A DNA stretch of 64,000 nucleotides from Burkholderia sp. GTDB taxonomy: Bacteria; Pseudomonadota; Gammaproteobacteria; Burkholderiales; Burkholderiaceae. A model generated the notes under the pieces. That model did not search any database. It worked only from the letters and a program-made list of their open reading frames with translations, and had not been told where the DNA came from. Position numbers and translations under genes: made by a program. The DNA is taken from NCBI GenBank assembly GCA_040954445.1, contig CP144362.1, forward strand, positions 124,001 through 188,000, written 5' to 3'. Shown in pieces: positions 41,158 to 50,155 of this stretch (positions are counted from its first letter, which is position 1; every line of letters starts with the position of its first letter).

Positions 41158-44100
41158 ATGCTGACAACCCTGCTCGTCCGACTCGTTGCCTGGTCGATAC
41201 GGTACCCGATCCTGGTCGTCGTTCTGTCGCTCCTGAGCGCCGCCTTTTCAGGCATCTATACCGTCCAGAATTTCAAGATCAATACCGATGTCAGCAAGCT
41301 GCTCGACAACGAACCACAATGGGCGGCGTTCGGAAAGGCCGTGGACGACGCCTTCCCTCAGCGCAGCCAGATGCTGTTGGCTGTGATCGAGGCACCCGCG
41401 CCGGAATTCGCCTGGGCGGCTGCCGACACGCTGGCCGCCGCGCTCGACAAGTATACCCAGGTTGGCCGCATTGGTCAGGTCTCACTGCCGACTGGCAGCC
41501 CGCTGTTCGAGCGCAACGCGCTGCTGTTTCTCTCGCCCGCCGAGGTCGCCAAAACCACTTCCAAGCTCGCCGACGCGCGACCGCTGGTCAACATGCTGGC
41601 TAAGGACCCGAGCGTCACCGGCATAGCCACCACGCTGTCCAGCACGCTCGGCCAACCGCTGATGACCGGCCAGGTCACCCTATCCAGCATGAAGACCCTG
41701 CTCAGCCGCGCCGCCACCTCAGTCGGCGACGTGTTGGTTGGCTGTCCGGCCGCCTTCTCATGGCGCGCGCTGGTCGACAACAATGCCGCCAAGCGGCCCG
41801 CCTTCGCCTTCTTGACGGTCAAACCAATGGTCAACTACGGCGCGCTGAAGGCCGGTGAGCAGACCGAGCGCACGATTCGTGAGACGACCACCTTGCTGCA
41901 GCTCGACAAGCGCTTCGGCGCGGTGGTCCGGCTTACCGGCAAGCAGCCGCTGGCTGACGAGGAATTCGCGTCGGTAGAGGAGGGCGCGGTGCTCAACGGT
42001 ATCGGCACGCTGATCGTGATGCTGATCATCTTGTGGATGGCGCTGCGCTCAAAGCGCATAATCAGCGCGGTGCTGATCACGCTGTTGGTGGGCCTGGCGG
42101 TGACGGTCGCGCTGGGCCTGGCGATGGTCGGCTCACTGAACATGATTTCGGTAGCCTTCATGGTGCTGTTTGTCGGGCTCGGCGTTGATTTCGCAATCCA
42201 GTACGGCGTGAGGTACCGCGAGGAACGCCATCACAACCCGAACCTCGAACACGCGCTTCTGGGTGCCGCGCATTCGATGGGCGTGCCGCTCTCGCTGGCC
42301 ACCGCTGCGGTAGCCGCCAGCTTCTTTTCCTTCCTACCGACCGCCTATCGCGGCATCTCGGAGCTGGGCTTGATCGCCGGCGTCGGCATGTGCGTCGCGC
42401 TGCTCACCACCATGATCCTGCTTCCGGCCTTGCTCAAGCTGATGCACCCGCCAGCTGAGGTGAAGGTACCGGCCTTCTCTTGCCTCTCGCCGGTCGACGA
42501 CTATCTCGACCGGAACCGCAAGCCGATCCTGATCGGCACCCTGGTGGTGGTGATCGGCACCCTGCCACTGCTCACACGCCTACACTTCGACTGCAACCCG
42601 CTACACCTGAAAGATCCGCACAGGGAGTCGATGGCTACCCTGATTGCGCTGAAGGATGCGCCGGAAGCCTCGGTCAACGACGTGCACATGCTAGCACCCA
42701 CGTTGGCTGCGGCCAACGCCGCCGCGGCGCGCCTGGCTAAGCTGCCTGAGGTAGGCCGCACCACCACGCTGTCGTCCTTTCTTCCGGCGGAGCAGCCAGA
42801 GAAGCTCGCTATCATCAAAACCGCCACTGATTCCCTGCTGCCGGCACTGACCCAGCAGCCCGCGCCACCCGCCAGCGACGCGCAGCGCGTGGCCGCACTC
42901 AAGCGTGCCGCGGCCCTGCTCGGCTACGCGGTGGAGGATCATCCTGGCCCCGGTGCGACCGAGGCCAAGCATCTGTCGGAATTGCTCGCCAAGCTGGCAT
43001 CCGCCGATCTGGCCGCGCGCGATCGCGCAGAACTTGCCTTCTCCAGCACGCTGAAGATCGCACTCGGCCAGCTCACCTCGCTGATGCAACCCTATGAGAT
43101 CACGCGCGCCAACCTGCCGCCACAGATAGTCAACGACTGGGTCGCCGCCGACGGTCGCGCGCTGGTGCAGATCTCGCCAAAGGTGCTGCCTGGAGTCGAT
43201 CCTGGCGACGACGTGATGCTGCGCTACTTCGCGCAGGCCGTGAAGCAGGCCGCGCCGGCCACCATCGACGGCCCGATCTCAATCTTACATTCGGCTGACA
43301 CCATCATCAAGGCCTTCCTGCAAGCCGCCGGCCTGTCGATCTTGTCGATCACGGTCCTGCTGTGGATCACCCTGCGCCGCTTTGGCGACGTGCTGCGCAC
43401 GCTGGTGCCACTGCTAGTGTCGGGCGTGGTCACACTGGAGTTGTGTGTGCTGCTAGGCATTTCGATGAACTTCGCCAATATCATCGCGCTGCCCTTGATG
43501 TTGGGCATCGGTGTGGCCTTCAAGGTGTACTTCGTGATGGCGTGGCGCGCGGGCCAGACCGGCCTGCTGCATTCGAGCCTCACGCATGCGGTACTGTTCA
43601 GCGCCGCGACCATGGCCACCGCTTTCGGCAACCTGTGGTTATCGCATCATCCAGGGACGGCGAGCATGGGCAAGCTGCTCGCGCTCGCGCTGTCCTGTAC
43701 GCTGATCGGTGCCGTGGTGTTCCAGCCCGTTCTGATGGGCAAGCCGCGCGTGCCACGCACCCCCCATCCCCAGAAAGCGATGAATAAACTCCGAATCACT
43801 TCCGCAGTTATGCTGGCTGGTGCGCTGCTGAGCGGCTGCGCGCTGAGCCAAAACCGGCCTCCGGGCGACCCGCTCGAGCCGATAAACCGCGCCATCTTCA
43901 TCTTCAATGACACCGTCGACACGCATATCGCCGTGCCGATCGCGCGTGGCTACCAGCAGATTACGCCGAGCCCGCTGCGCAGCGAACTCAACAGCTTTTT
44001 CTCGAACCTCAGCGATTTCGGAAATGCCGCGAATAACCTGCTGCAGCTGCGCGTGACCGACTTGACGGAGGACGTGATACGGCTGGTGATCAATTCGGTG

Positions 44101-44703
44101 TTCGGCGTGGCGGGCCTGTTTGACGTGGCCACGGTGGCCGGCCTGCCCAAGCATCATCAGGACTTCGGCTTGACGCTGGCGCGCTGGGGCGTTCCCTCGG
44201 GACCCTACCTGGTGCTACCGGTGTTCGGGCCCAGCTCGTTCCGCGACGGCGTAGGCCGCACGCTAGACGTTCGCTTCAACCTGTTCAACTACATTGATCC
44301 GCCGGTGCGCAACCCGATGTACATCACGCAGTTTATCAGCGCGCGAGCCGACCTGCTCGGCACCTCGGACCTTCTGAAACAGGCCGCGCTCGACAAGTAT
44401 TTGTTCGTGCGCGATGCCTACACGCAGCAGCGCCGCTCAGCCATCTATCACGGGGGCGCGGGCGAGGCCTCACAGGGCACGCTACCGAACTACTACGATC
44501 CGGGCTCGGTCGGTTCCAGCGGTGCGAGCAGCGCACCCTCGAGCTACGAGGATCCGGGCGCGAACACAGCGGCACCGCGGTCTCCGGTGTATCGGGCGCG
44601 GCGGGGTCGCCGCGGTGTCATCCTCGATGCTTGCACAGACCGTTCCGCCCGTGGTTCCGGCCAACGCGCTGGCTGCTCATTGGTATTGAGCCAAAATTCG
44701 TGA
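41158..44703 (+). CDS. hpnN: Hopanoid transporter HpnN read through into MlaA
   Basis: A single open frame of 1,181 aa. Residues 1-874 are HpnN, an RND-family inner-membrane transporter for hopanoids to the outer membrane. It has an N-terminal helix, a large periplasmic domain, 12 membrane helices in two groups of about six and the second periplasmic domain. No stop separates it from MlaA, which starts at an internal ATG at 43780 after a Pro/Arg-rich [17 protein letters not shown] 41158 ([12 protein letters not shown]) matches the family start. The two genes are commonly neighbours in Burkholderia hopanoid clusters; the in-frame join is unusual. Confidence 0.85.
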   Translation: MLTTLLVRLVAWSIRYPILVVVLSLLSAAFSGIYTVQNFKINTDVSKLLDNEPQWAAFGKAVDDAFPQRSQMLLAVIEAPAPEFAWAAADTLAAALDKYTQVGRIGQVSLPTGSPLFERNALLFLSPAEVAKTTSKLADARPLVNMLAKDPSVTGIATTLSSTLGQPLMTGQVTLSSMKTLLSRAATSVGDVLVGCPAAFSWRALVDNNAAKRPAFAFLTVKPMVNYGALKAGEQTERTIRETTTLLQLDKRFGAVVRLTGKQPLADEEFASVEEGAVLNGIGTLIVMLIILWMALRSKRIISAVLITLLVGLAVTVALGLAMVGSLNMISVAFMVLFVGLGVDFAIQYGVRYREERHHNPNLEHALLGAAHSMGVPLSLATAAVAASFFSFLPTAYRGISELGLIAGVGMCVALLTTMILLPALLKLMHPPAEVKVPAFSCLSPVDDYLDRNRKPILIGTLVVVIGTLPLLTRLHFDCNPLHLKDPHRESMATLIALKDAPEASVNDVHMLAPTLAAANAAAARLAKLPEVGRTTTLSSFLPAEQPEKLAIIKTATDSLLPALTQQPAPPASDAQRVAALKRAAALLGYAVEDHPGPGATEAKHLSELLAKLASADLAARDRAELAFSSTLKIALGQLTSLMQPYEITRANLPPQIVNDWVAADGRALVQISPKVLPGVDPGDDVMLRYFAQAVKQAAPATIDGPISILHSADTIIKAFLQAAGLSILSITVLLWITLRRFGDVLRTLVPLLVSGVVTLELCVLLGISMNFANIIALPLMLGIGVAFKVYFVMAWRAGQTGLLHSSLTHAVLFSAATMATAFGNLWLSHHPGTASMGKLLALALSCTLIGAVVFQPVLMGKPRVPRTPHPQKAMNKLRITSAVMLAGALLSGCALSQNRPPGDPLEPINRAIFIFNDTVDTHIAVPIARGYQQITPSPLRSELNSFFSNLSDFGNAANNLLQLRVTDLTEDVIRLVINSVFGVAGLFDVATVAGLPKHHQDFGLTLARWGVPSGPYLVLPVFGPSSFRDGVGRTLDVRFNLFNYIDPPVRNPMYITQFISARADLLGTSDLLKQAALDKYLFVRDAYTQQRRSAIYHGGAGEASQGTLPNYYDPGSVGSSGASSAPSSYEDPGANTAAPRSPVYRARRGRRGVILDACTDRSARGSGQRAGCSLVLSQNS
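43780..44703 (+). CDS. mlaA: MlaA (VacJ) outer-membrane lipoprotein, internal start
   Basis: 307 aa if translated from its own ATG, which has AGAAAG upstream. The signal peptide ends in a lipobox (GALLSGC). [18 protein letters not shown] and the amphipathic MlaA core ([35 protein letters not shown]) follow. MlaA extracts mislocalised phospholipids from the outer leaflet. Lipidation needs the free N-terminus, so independent initiation is likely. The last 30 residues are atypical and the stop lies in an IS630 end remnant (TTCGTGATCAATAA). Confidence 0.85.
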   Translation: MNKLRITSAVMLAGALLSGCALSQNRPPGDPLEPINRAIFIFNDTVDTHIAVPIARGYQQITPSPLRSELNSFFSNLSDFGNAANNLLQLRVTDLTEDVIRLVINSVFGVAGLFDVATVAGLPKHHQDFGLTLARWGVPSGPYLVLPVFGPSSFRDGVGRTLDVRFNLFNYIDPPVRNPMYITQFISARADLLGTSDLLKQAALDKYLFVRDAYTQQRRSAIYHGGAGEASQGTLPNYYDPGSVGSSGASSAPSSYEDPGANTAAPRSPVYRARRGRRGVILDACTDRSARGSGQRAGCSLVLSQNS

Positions 44704-44734
44704 TCAATAAGTGCTTATTCCAACATGCCGGAAG

Positions 44735-45857
44735 GGCGTTGTTGCATAAATCGAGCGTAAGGACGCGATGGCATCGACGGGCATAATGTCAGGCGATACG
44801 AAAGGATTGCGGACGAGCGAGGTCCGTTATGCGGTTGATGACGCCGACGCGAACGGCGATCTCGGTCGCCTGCGCCGCGATGTGACGCGCCCAGAGACAG
44901 TGGCCGGTGAGGGTCTTGAACCGATACATCGCATTCTCGGCAAGCGATCGCCGGTGGTAGCCACTGTGTTGCTTCCATTCTCGACGACCGTCACGGGCAA
45001 TTGCATCAACCGCGCCATTACGCCACGCCGCACCGGGCATATCCGCTGGCCAATGAGCGGCACCCTCGCGTGGCGGAATCGAAGGAATAGCACTGCGTGC
45101 AGCAATGGCCGCATGGCATGGCTTGGTGTCGTAGGCACCGTCACCGCCGATGAAATCGATTTGTTCTTCGCGTGGAATCTGGTCGAGCAACTTGGCCAGA
45201 GCGTCACCGTCAGCCACATTCTGATTCGTCATTAGCGCGGCATGCACTTGACCTGTATTCGCGTTGAGCCCGAGATCGACTTTACGCCACGTGCGCCGCT
45301 TCGAGTAGCCGTGCTGGCGCACATTCCATTCACCTTCTCCATAGACCTGCAGACCGATGCTGTCGACAACCAGATGGATCGGTTCATTGTCACGAAGGAT
45401 CGGCAGTTCGACATCAAGCGTTTTTGCCCGGCGACAGAGCGTGGTGTAATTCGGCACCGGCAAGCTCGGGGAGGCCAAATCGCGCAGACTTTGGGTGAAA
45501 CCTTGCAGGGCGCGCAAGGTCCGTCGATAGACGGTCTTCACGCCAAGTAATGCCTGAATCAGCGTATCGCCGTATAGACACGGGCGACCACGTGTGGGTA
45601 TGGCATCGGGTATTCTGGCAAGGACGGCTTCATCTATCCATATTGTTACGTTCCCCCGGTTGATCAGGCCTTCATTATAGGCCGCTCAATTCCTGACACG
45701 GTAGCGTGCCTTCGGCTCACCTGTCTTGTGTATGTCCTTGCGCATTTTCTTGGAAAAAAATTAGGCAGTTACTCTGGAATCTGACTTGATAGGGATCTGG
45801 CCCCGAGACTGTTGTGCGTACACATCAATGGATCTCGCTCGATTTATGCAACAACGC
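44735..45857 (-). mobile_element. IS-A copy 9, full length, nonsense mutation
   Basis: 1,123 bp, both ends intact. The transposase has TGG to TGA at the conserved RNW (about codon 20, near 45685). The rest of the frame (from an internal start at 45541) is open with all catalytic residues. Flanks do not match. Confidence 0.9.
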
Positions 45858-46003
45858 CTCTAACGGAGGCCTGTCCTGAGCATGCACCGGATGCCTGTTG
45901 AGAGCGCCACGCGATCCGGCACATGCGGACACCCCCGGTCCGCTCTGCGCGCGAGGCTGCACAACAGGCAGAAAGGGTTCGATCAGTTTCTACAGCTCGT
46001 CGT
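45858..46003. other. Unassigned 146-bp stretch
   Basis: GC-rich DNA between two mobile elements; no ORF with recognisable features, tRNA or terminator found. Confidence 0.4.
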
Positions 46004-46134
46004 GGCGTTGTTGCATAAATCGAGTGTGAGGACGCAATAGCATCGACGGGATAATTTCAGTCGATACGAACGGATTGCGGACCTCGCTCGTCCGATGCCA
46101 TGGCGTCCTCACGTTCGATTTATGCAACAACGCC
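46004..46134. mobile_element. MITE-A (131 bp)
   Basis: IS-A right ends around GCGGAC-CTCGCTC-GTCCG. The left arm is nearly complete; the right arm jumps from GTCCG to ATGCCATGG, a junction different from the common one. Confidence 0.82.
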
Positions 46135-46242
46135 GTCCAAGACTAACAAATTACCGAAAAAATCAATAGCGCCCCCTCATGGGGAATTTGAACTGGCCTC
46201 TAAGATCGCGTCGGTCTTACACGAACACCAAGGAGTACGTCT
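46135..46242 (+). repeat. Third repeat family and ybaB leader
   Basis: Bases 46140-46206 (AACAAATTACCGAAAAAATC ... CCCCCTCATGGGGAATTTGAAC) are a variant of the segments at 19905 and 47830. The ybaB Shine-Dalgarno AAGGAG lies about 8 nt before its ATG. Confidence 0.6.
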
Positions 46243-46569
46243 ATGATGAAAGGCCAACTTGCCGGGCTGATGAAGCAGGCCGAGCAGATGCAGGAAAACA
46301 TGAAGAAGATGCAGGAGCAGCTCGCCCTCATCGAAGTCGAAGGCCAGTCGGGTGCCGGGCTCGTAAAGGTCACCATAACCTGTAAAAATGAAGTGCGGCG
46401 CGTGGCGATCGACCCGAGCCTGCTTATGGACGATAAGGACATGCTCGAGGACCTGGTCGCGGCGGCGTTCAACGACGCGGTTCGCAAGGCCGAGGCCACC
46501 TCTCAGGAAAAGATGAGCGGCATGACCTCCGGCTTTCCGCTGCCGCCTGGCTTCAAACTACCGTTCTGA
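46243..46569 (+). CDS. ybaB: Nucleoid-associated protein YbaB/EbfC
   Basis: 108 aa, a dimeric DNA-binding protein. [27 protein letters not shown] forms the N-terminal helix; [22 protein letters not shown] and [16 protein letters not shown] are family hallmarks. In relatives it lies directly between dnaX and recR; here dnaX is 38 kb away and recR is absent. Confidence 0.94.
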   Translation: MMKGQLAGLMKQAEQMQENMKKMQEQLALIEVEGQSGAGLVKVTITCKNEVRRVAIDPSLLMDDKDMLEDLVAAAFNDAVRKAEATSQEKMSGMTSGFPLPPGFKLPF

Positions 46570-46715
46570 GGCGGCTTCACACTTCGACCAGTACCGCAGG
46601 GCGTTTTCAGCCTGTTTGGCCCCTCAGCTATGCGTTTCTCGATGTCAAACCGTTCGTTGGCGTTCAAGTGTTTTCCCGTCATGCAAGCGTGTTTCCAGTG
46701 GCCTGATCGGGAGAT
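46570..46715. other. Stretch downstream of ybaB
   Basis: 146 bp with no recR reading frame and no other gene recognised. It ends at an IS630 TA junction. Confidence 0.4.
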
Positions 46716-46717
46716 TA

Positions 46718-46769
46718 TTGATCTGCAATTCGTAATCTTGAAATTGGAAAATCATCCTTCACGTGAGGG
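46718..46769. mobile_element. Half MITE-B
   Basis: The left arm of the 114-bp element (TTGATCTGCAATTCGTAATC...) after TA 46716-46717, cut at 46769 by the large IS-A palindrome. The other arm is not present on the far side. Confidence 0.75.
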
Positions 46770-47032
46770 GGCGTTGTTGCATAAATCGAGCGTGAGGACG
46801 CCATGGCATCGGACGGGGGCGTTGTTGCATAAATCGAGTGTGAGGACGCAATAGCATCGACGGGTATAATTGCAGGGGATACGAACGGATTGCGGACGAG
46901 CGAGGTCCGCAATCCGTTCGTATCCCCTGCAATTATACCCGTCGATGCTATTGCGTCCTCACACTCGATTTATGCAACAACGCCCCCGTCCGATGCCATG
47001 GCGTCCTCACGCTCGATTTATGCAACAACGTC
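46770..47032. repeat. 263-bp near-perfect palindrome made of nested IS-A ends
   Basis: Symmetric about base 46901: two 128-bp arms and a 7-bp GAGCGAG loop, with a single mismatch at the outer end (CAACGTC versus GGCGTTG). Each arm holds one IS-A right end (from 46817) inside about 47 bp of another. Because the outer flanks are inverted and not direct repeats, it arose by inverted duplication and not by insertion of one MITE into another. Confidence 0.93.
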
Positions 47033-47215
47033 AGGTTTACGTAACAATGCGCTCGTAGCGCCCGATAGATTCGGGCACTACGCACGAGAATCAAAAACCT
47101 CCAGATTTTCTGGGACACTTATAAATTTTCGACCCTAGGGAAGTGGCTCGCCAGGCATCGTTTGGAATTCAAGTCGACTCGGCTGGTTGGCTACAGCTCC
47201 ATTACAGGACACATC
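47033..47215 (+). other. rpmE2 upstream region
   Basis: Contains a small hairpin (TAGCGCCCGATAGATTCGGG) at 47056-47075 and, at 47207-47209, a GGA serving rpmE2. No gene seen. Confidence 0.4.
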
Positions 47216-47479
47216 ATGAAACCTAGCATTCACCCGGATTACCGCGAAGTCGTCTTCCAAGACATGTCGAACGGCTTCAGGTTCGTGACACGCTCAACTA
47301 TCCAGACGCGCGAAACGATCGAACTCGACGGAAAGACGTACCCGCTGGCCAAGATCGAAGTCTCGTCGGAATCGCACTCGTTCTACACGGGTCAGCAAAA
47401 AATCATGGACACGGCCGGTCGCGTCGAGAAGTTCAAGAACAAGTTTGGCTCGCGCGCGAACGGAAAGGCTTCCGCGTAA
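47216..47479 (+). CDS. rpmE2: 50S ribosomal protein L31 type B
   Basis: 87 aa. [20 protein letters not shown] and [21 protein letters not shown] are characteristic of the L31B/YkgM form, which lacks the zinc-binding CxxC and can replace L31A when zinc is short. ATG 47216 with AGGA upstream is chosen; the 18 preceding codons are not family-like. Confidence 0.95.
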   Translation: MKPSIHPDYREVVFQDMSNGFRFVTRSTIQTRETIELDGKTYPLAKIEVSSESHSFYTGQQKIMDTAGRVEKFKNKFGSRANGKASA

Positions 47480-47562
47480 ACCAGGACGGCTTCAAATCTG
47501 AAGTGCAACACCTTCGCCAACCGGTAAATTCCGTGCATGGAAAAGAGAATGTACTATTGATT

Positions 47563-47735
47563 CACAATTCCTGACACAGTCAGCGTGCCTTTGGCTCACC
47601 TGTCTTGTGTATGTACTTGCGCATTTTCTTGCCAAAAATCAGGCAGTTACTCTGGAATCTGACTTGATAGGGAGCTGGCTCCTCGACCGTTTCGCGTAGA
47701 CGTCAACGGCTCTCGCACGATTTATGCAACACAGC
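47563..47735 (-). mobile_element. IS-A left-end remnant
   Basis: About 170 bp equivalent to the IS-A left end and the first 20 transposase codons (CTGACACAGTCAGCGTGCC, GGCAGTTACTCTGGAATCTG), ending with a mutated terminal repeat ATGCAACACAGCC. Confidence 0.78.
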
Positions 47736-47903
47736 CGATCCCTTGAGGGAGTCGTAGACCCACCTCGGTTTATTCCGTTTCACTTGGGAATGGGCAAATT
47801 CACTTGGGAATGGGCCAAGTGCCCTTGCTGCGGTGTTCAAGCTTAACAAGTTGCCGAGAAAGTAAACAGCCCCCTCACGGAGAATTTGAACTGACCTCTA
47901 AGA
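47736..47903. repeat. Third repeat family before tRNA-Leu
   Basis: Includes two tandem TTCACTTGGGAATGGGC units (about 47779-47812). The segment AACAAGTTGCCGAGAAAGTA then AACAGCCCCCTCACGGAGAA (about 47847-47886) is related to 19905 and 46140. Possibly an edge of an unidentified element. Confidence 0.55.
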
Positions 47904-48251
47904 TGGTGCCGGGGACCGGACTCGAACCGGCAAGCCAATGAAGGCGGCGGATTTTCGTCACACTGCTTCTTTCGAGGCAGGTCATGTGTGTGCCTGACCG
48001 TTCGTGCGCTGGACTATGCCTTCGCCCTCGCCTGCACGCATGCGCCGCGTGCAAGACCTTAGGTGCCCCCCGTCTAGTCTCTACACCTTTCCCGCTCATC
48101 GCTCTCGCAATGTCCGGGCTTGGCTCGGCGTTGCCTCGTCGCGCGGCGCGCCAGGGGTTTCACCGAATTTGAAGGGTTCTGCACCGGACGTTTCCGACCG
48201 AGCACTCAAATCATTTAAGTCCGCTATGTTTACCAATTTCATCACCCCGGC
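47904..48251 (-). tRNA. tRNA-Leu(UAA), interrupted by a group I intron
   Basis: The 5' exon (48251-48217, 35 nt) and 3' exon (47955-47904, 52 nt) join into an 87-nt tRNA. The acceptor stem is GCCGGGG/CCCCGGC, followed by A and an encoded CCA. The anticodon stem is GCGGA/TCCGC with loop CTTAAAA (anticodon UAA). A long variable arm (GCC/GGC) and T arm GCCGG-TTCGAGT-CCGGT complete the class II leucine tRNA. The split lies between U34 and A35. An IS-A fragment begins 59 bp upstream. Confidence 0.93.
47956..48216 (-). ncRNA. Group I self-splicing intron in tRNA-Leu(UAA)
   Basis: 261 nt with no ORF of note. Conserved core elements occur in order on the minus strand. P is AAATTCGGTGAAACC (48170 down), Q is AACGCCGAGCCAAGCC (48132-48117), R is AGACTAGACGGGGGGCACC (48080-48062) and S is AAGGCATAGTCC (48022-48011). 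The 5' splice site shows the expected U-G wobble: exon ACUU pairs with GAGU at 48207-48204. The intron ends in G (48-kb strand base 47956). The core closely resembles the small tRNA introns of Azoarcus and cyanobacteria. Confidence 0.93.
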
Positions 48252-48309
48252 TAAAGGGCAGACTACATTGTAGCCGATCCGGTTGTTCAAACACGCTTTT
48301 TCGATCAGG

Positions 48310-48981
48310 CAGCGTTGTTCCATAAATCGAGCGTGAGGACGCCATAGCATCGAAGGGCATAATTTCAGGCGATACAAACGGATTACGGACGAGCACGGTT
48401 TTTACCCCCATGCGGTTGAGTACGCCGACGCGAACGGCGACCTCGGTCGCCTGCGCGGCGATGTGACGCGCCCAGAGACAGTGGCCGGTGAGGGTCTTGA
48501 ACCGATACATCGCATTCTCGGCAAGCGATCGCCGGTGGTAGCCACTGTGTTGCTTCCATTCTCGACGACCGTCACGGGCAATTGCATCAACCGCGCCATT
48601 ACGCCACGCCGCACCGGGCATATCCGCTGGCCAATGAGCGGCACCCTCGCGTGGCGGAATCGAAGGAATAGCACTGCGTGCAGCAAGGGCCGCATGGCAT
48701 GGCTTGGTGTCGTAGGCACCGTCACAGCCGATGACATCGATTTGTTCTTCGCGTGGAATCTGGTCGAGCAACTTGGCCAGAGCGTCACCGTCAGCCACAT
48801 TCTGATTCGTCATTAGCGCGGCATGCACTTGACCTGTATTCGCGTTGAGCGCGAGATGGACTTTATGCCACGTGCGCCGCTTCGAGTAGCCGTGCTGGCG
48901 CACCTTCCACTCACCTTCGCCATAGACCTTCAGACCGGTGCTGTCGACACTAGATGGATCAGTTTGTTGTCGAGAAGGATC
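48310..48981 (-). pseudogene. IS-A fragment, left third missing
   Basis: The right end is altered (AGCGTTGTTCCATAAATCGA). The transposase covers D128 through the C-terminal region, with an altered VGVLNRMGVKTV joint, and is cut at about VVDSTGLK where the next IS-A copy starts. The N-terminal 120 codons are missing. Confidence 0.85.
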
Positions 48982-50103
48982 GGCGTTGTTGCATAAATCG
49001 AGCGAAAGCCGTTGACATTTACGCGCAACTCGCGCCGGCCAGCCCCCTATCAAGTCAGATTTCAGAGTAACTGCCTAATTTTTCCAAGAAAATGCGCCAG
49101 GACATACACAAGACAAGTGAGCCGAAGGCACGCTACCATGTCAGGAATTGGGCAGCTTATAATGCAAGCCTGATCAACCGGGGGAACGTGACGATATGGA
49201 TAAATGAAGCTATCCTTGCCAGAATACCCGACGCCATACCCACACGTGGTCGCCCGTGTTTATACGGCGATGCGCTGATTCAGGCGTTACTTGGCGTGAA
49301 AACCGTCTATCGACTGATGTTGCGCGCCCTGCAAAGTTTCACCCAAAGTCTACGCGATTTGGCCTTCCCAAGCTTGCCGGTGCCGAATTACACCACGCTC
49401 TGTCGCCGGGCAAAAACGCTTGATGTCGATCTGCCGATCTTTGGCGAAAACGAACCGATCCATCTGGTTATCGACAGCACCGGTCTGAAGGTCTATGGCG
49501 AAGGTGAATGGAAGGTGCGCCAGCACGGCTACTCGAAGCAGCGCACCTGGCGTAAAGTCCATCTCGCGCTCAACGCAAATACGGGTCAAGTGCATGCCGC
49601 GCTAATGACGAATCAGAATGTGGCTGACGGTGACGCTCTGGCCAAGTTGCTCGACCAGATTCCATGCGAAGGACAAATCGATGTCATCGGCGGTGACGGT
49701 GCCTACGACACCAAGCCATGCCATGCGGCCATTGCTGCACGCAGTGCTATTCCTTCGATTCCGCTACACGAGGGTGCCGCTCATTGGCCAGCGGATATGC
49801 CCGGTGCGGCGTGGCGTAATGGCGCGGTTGATGCAATTGCCCGTGACGGTCGTCGAGAATGGAAGCAACACAGTGGCTACCACCGGCGATCGCTTGCCGA
49901 GAATGCGATGTATCGGTTCAAGACCCTCACCGGAAACTGTCTCTGGGCGCGTCACACAGCCGCGCAGGCGACCGAGGTCGGCCTGCGCGTCGGCGTCATC
50001 AACCGCATGGCGGACCTCGCTCGTCCGCAATCCGTTCGTATCGCCTGAAATTATGCCCGTCCGATACCATAGCGTCCTCACGCTCGATTTATGCAACAAC
50101 GCC
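48982..50103 (+). mobile_element. IS-A copy 10, full length
   Basis: 1,122 bp with both ends and an intact gene. The left flank is another IS-A fragment, so no target duplication can be read. It ends 52 bp before the glycosyltransferase start and is transcribed toward it. Confidence 0.92.
49092..50048 (+). CDS. IS-A transposase, intact but diverged
   Basis: 318 aa with all catalytic residues. It has more private substitutions than the other intact copies (MRQDIHKTSEPK, WINEAILAR, IPCEGQIDV, LHEGAAHWP), suggesting an older insertion. Confidence 0.92.
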   Translation: MRQDIHKTSEPKARYHVRNWAAYNASLINRGNVTIWINEAILARIPDAIPTRGRPCLYGDALIQALLGVKTVYRLMLRALQSFTQSLRDLAFPSLPVPNYTTLCRRAKTLDVDLPIFGENEPIHLVIDSTGLKVYGEGEWKVRQHGYSKQRTWRKVHLALNANTGQVHAALMTNQNVADGDALAKLLDQIPCEGQIDVIGGDGAYDTKPCHAAIAARSAIPSIPLHEGAAHWPADMPGAAWRNGAVDAIARDGRREWKQHSGYHRRSLAENAMYRFKTLTGNCLWARHTAAQATEVGLRVGVINRMADLARPQSVRIA

Positions 50104-50155
50104 GTACCCCACCGGCAGGCAGGCCCGGCCACCATATGCACAGGAGAATCGCCCC

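Noticed and set aside
46770-47032. Possible CRISPR or other short-repeat array from many GTTGTTGCATAAATCGAGCG units
   Set aside because: Spacing is irregular, units are inverted pairs, and each is the end of an IS-A copy or MITE; no cas gene is present.
47904-48251. tmRNA (ssrA), suggested by a tRNA-like 3' end with a long insert
   Set aside because: The insert has group I intron core elements and the flanks form a complete leucine tRNA with anticodon UAA; no tag-peptide ORF is seen.
48004-48273. Small ORFs (62-89 aa) over the tRNA-Leu intron
   Set aside because: They cover structural RNA on the opposite strand and show no homing-endonuclease motifs such as LAGLIDADG or GIY-YIG.
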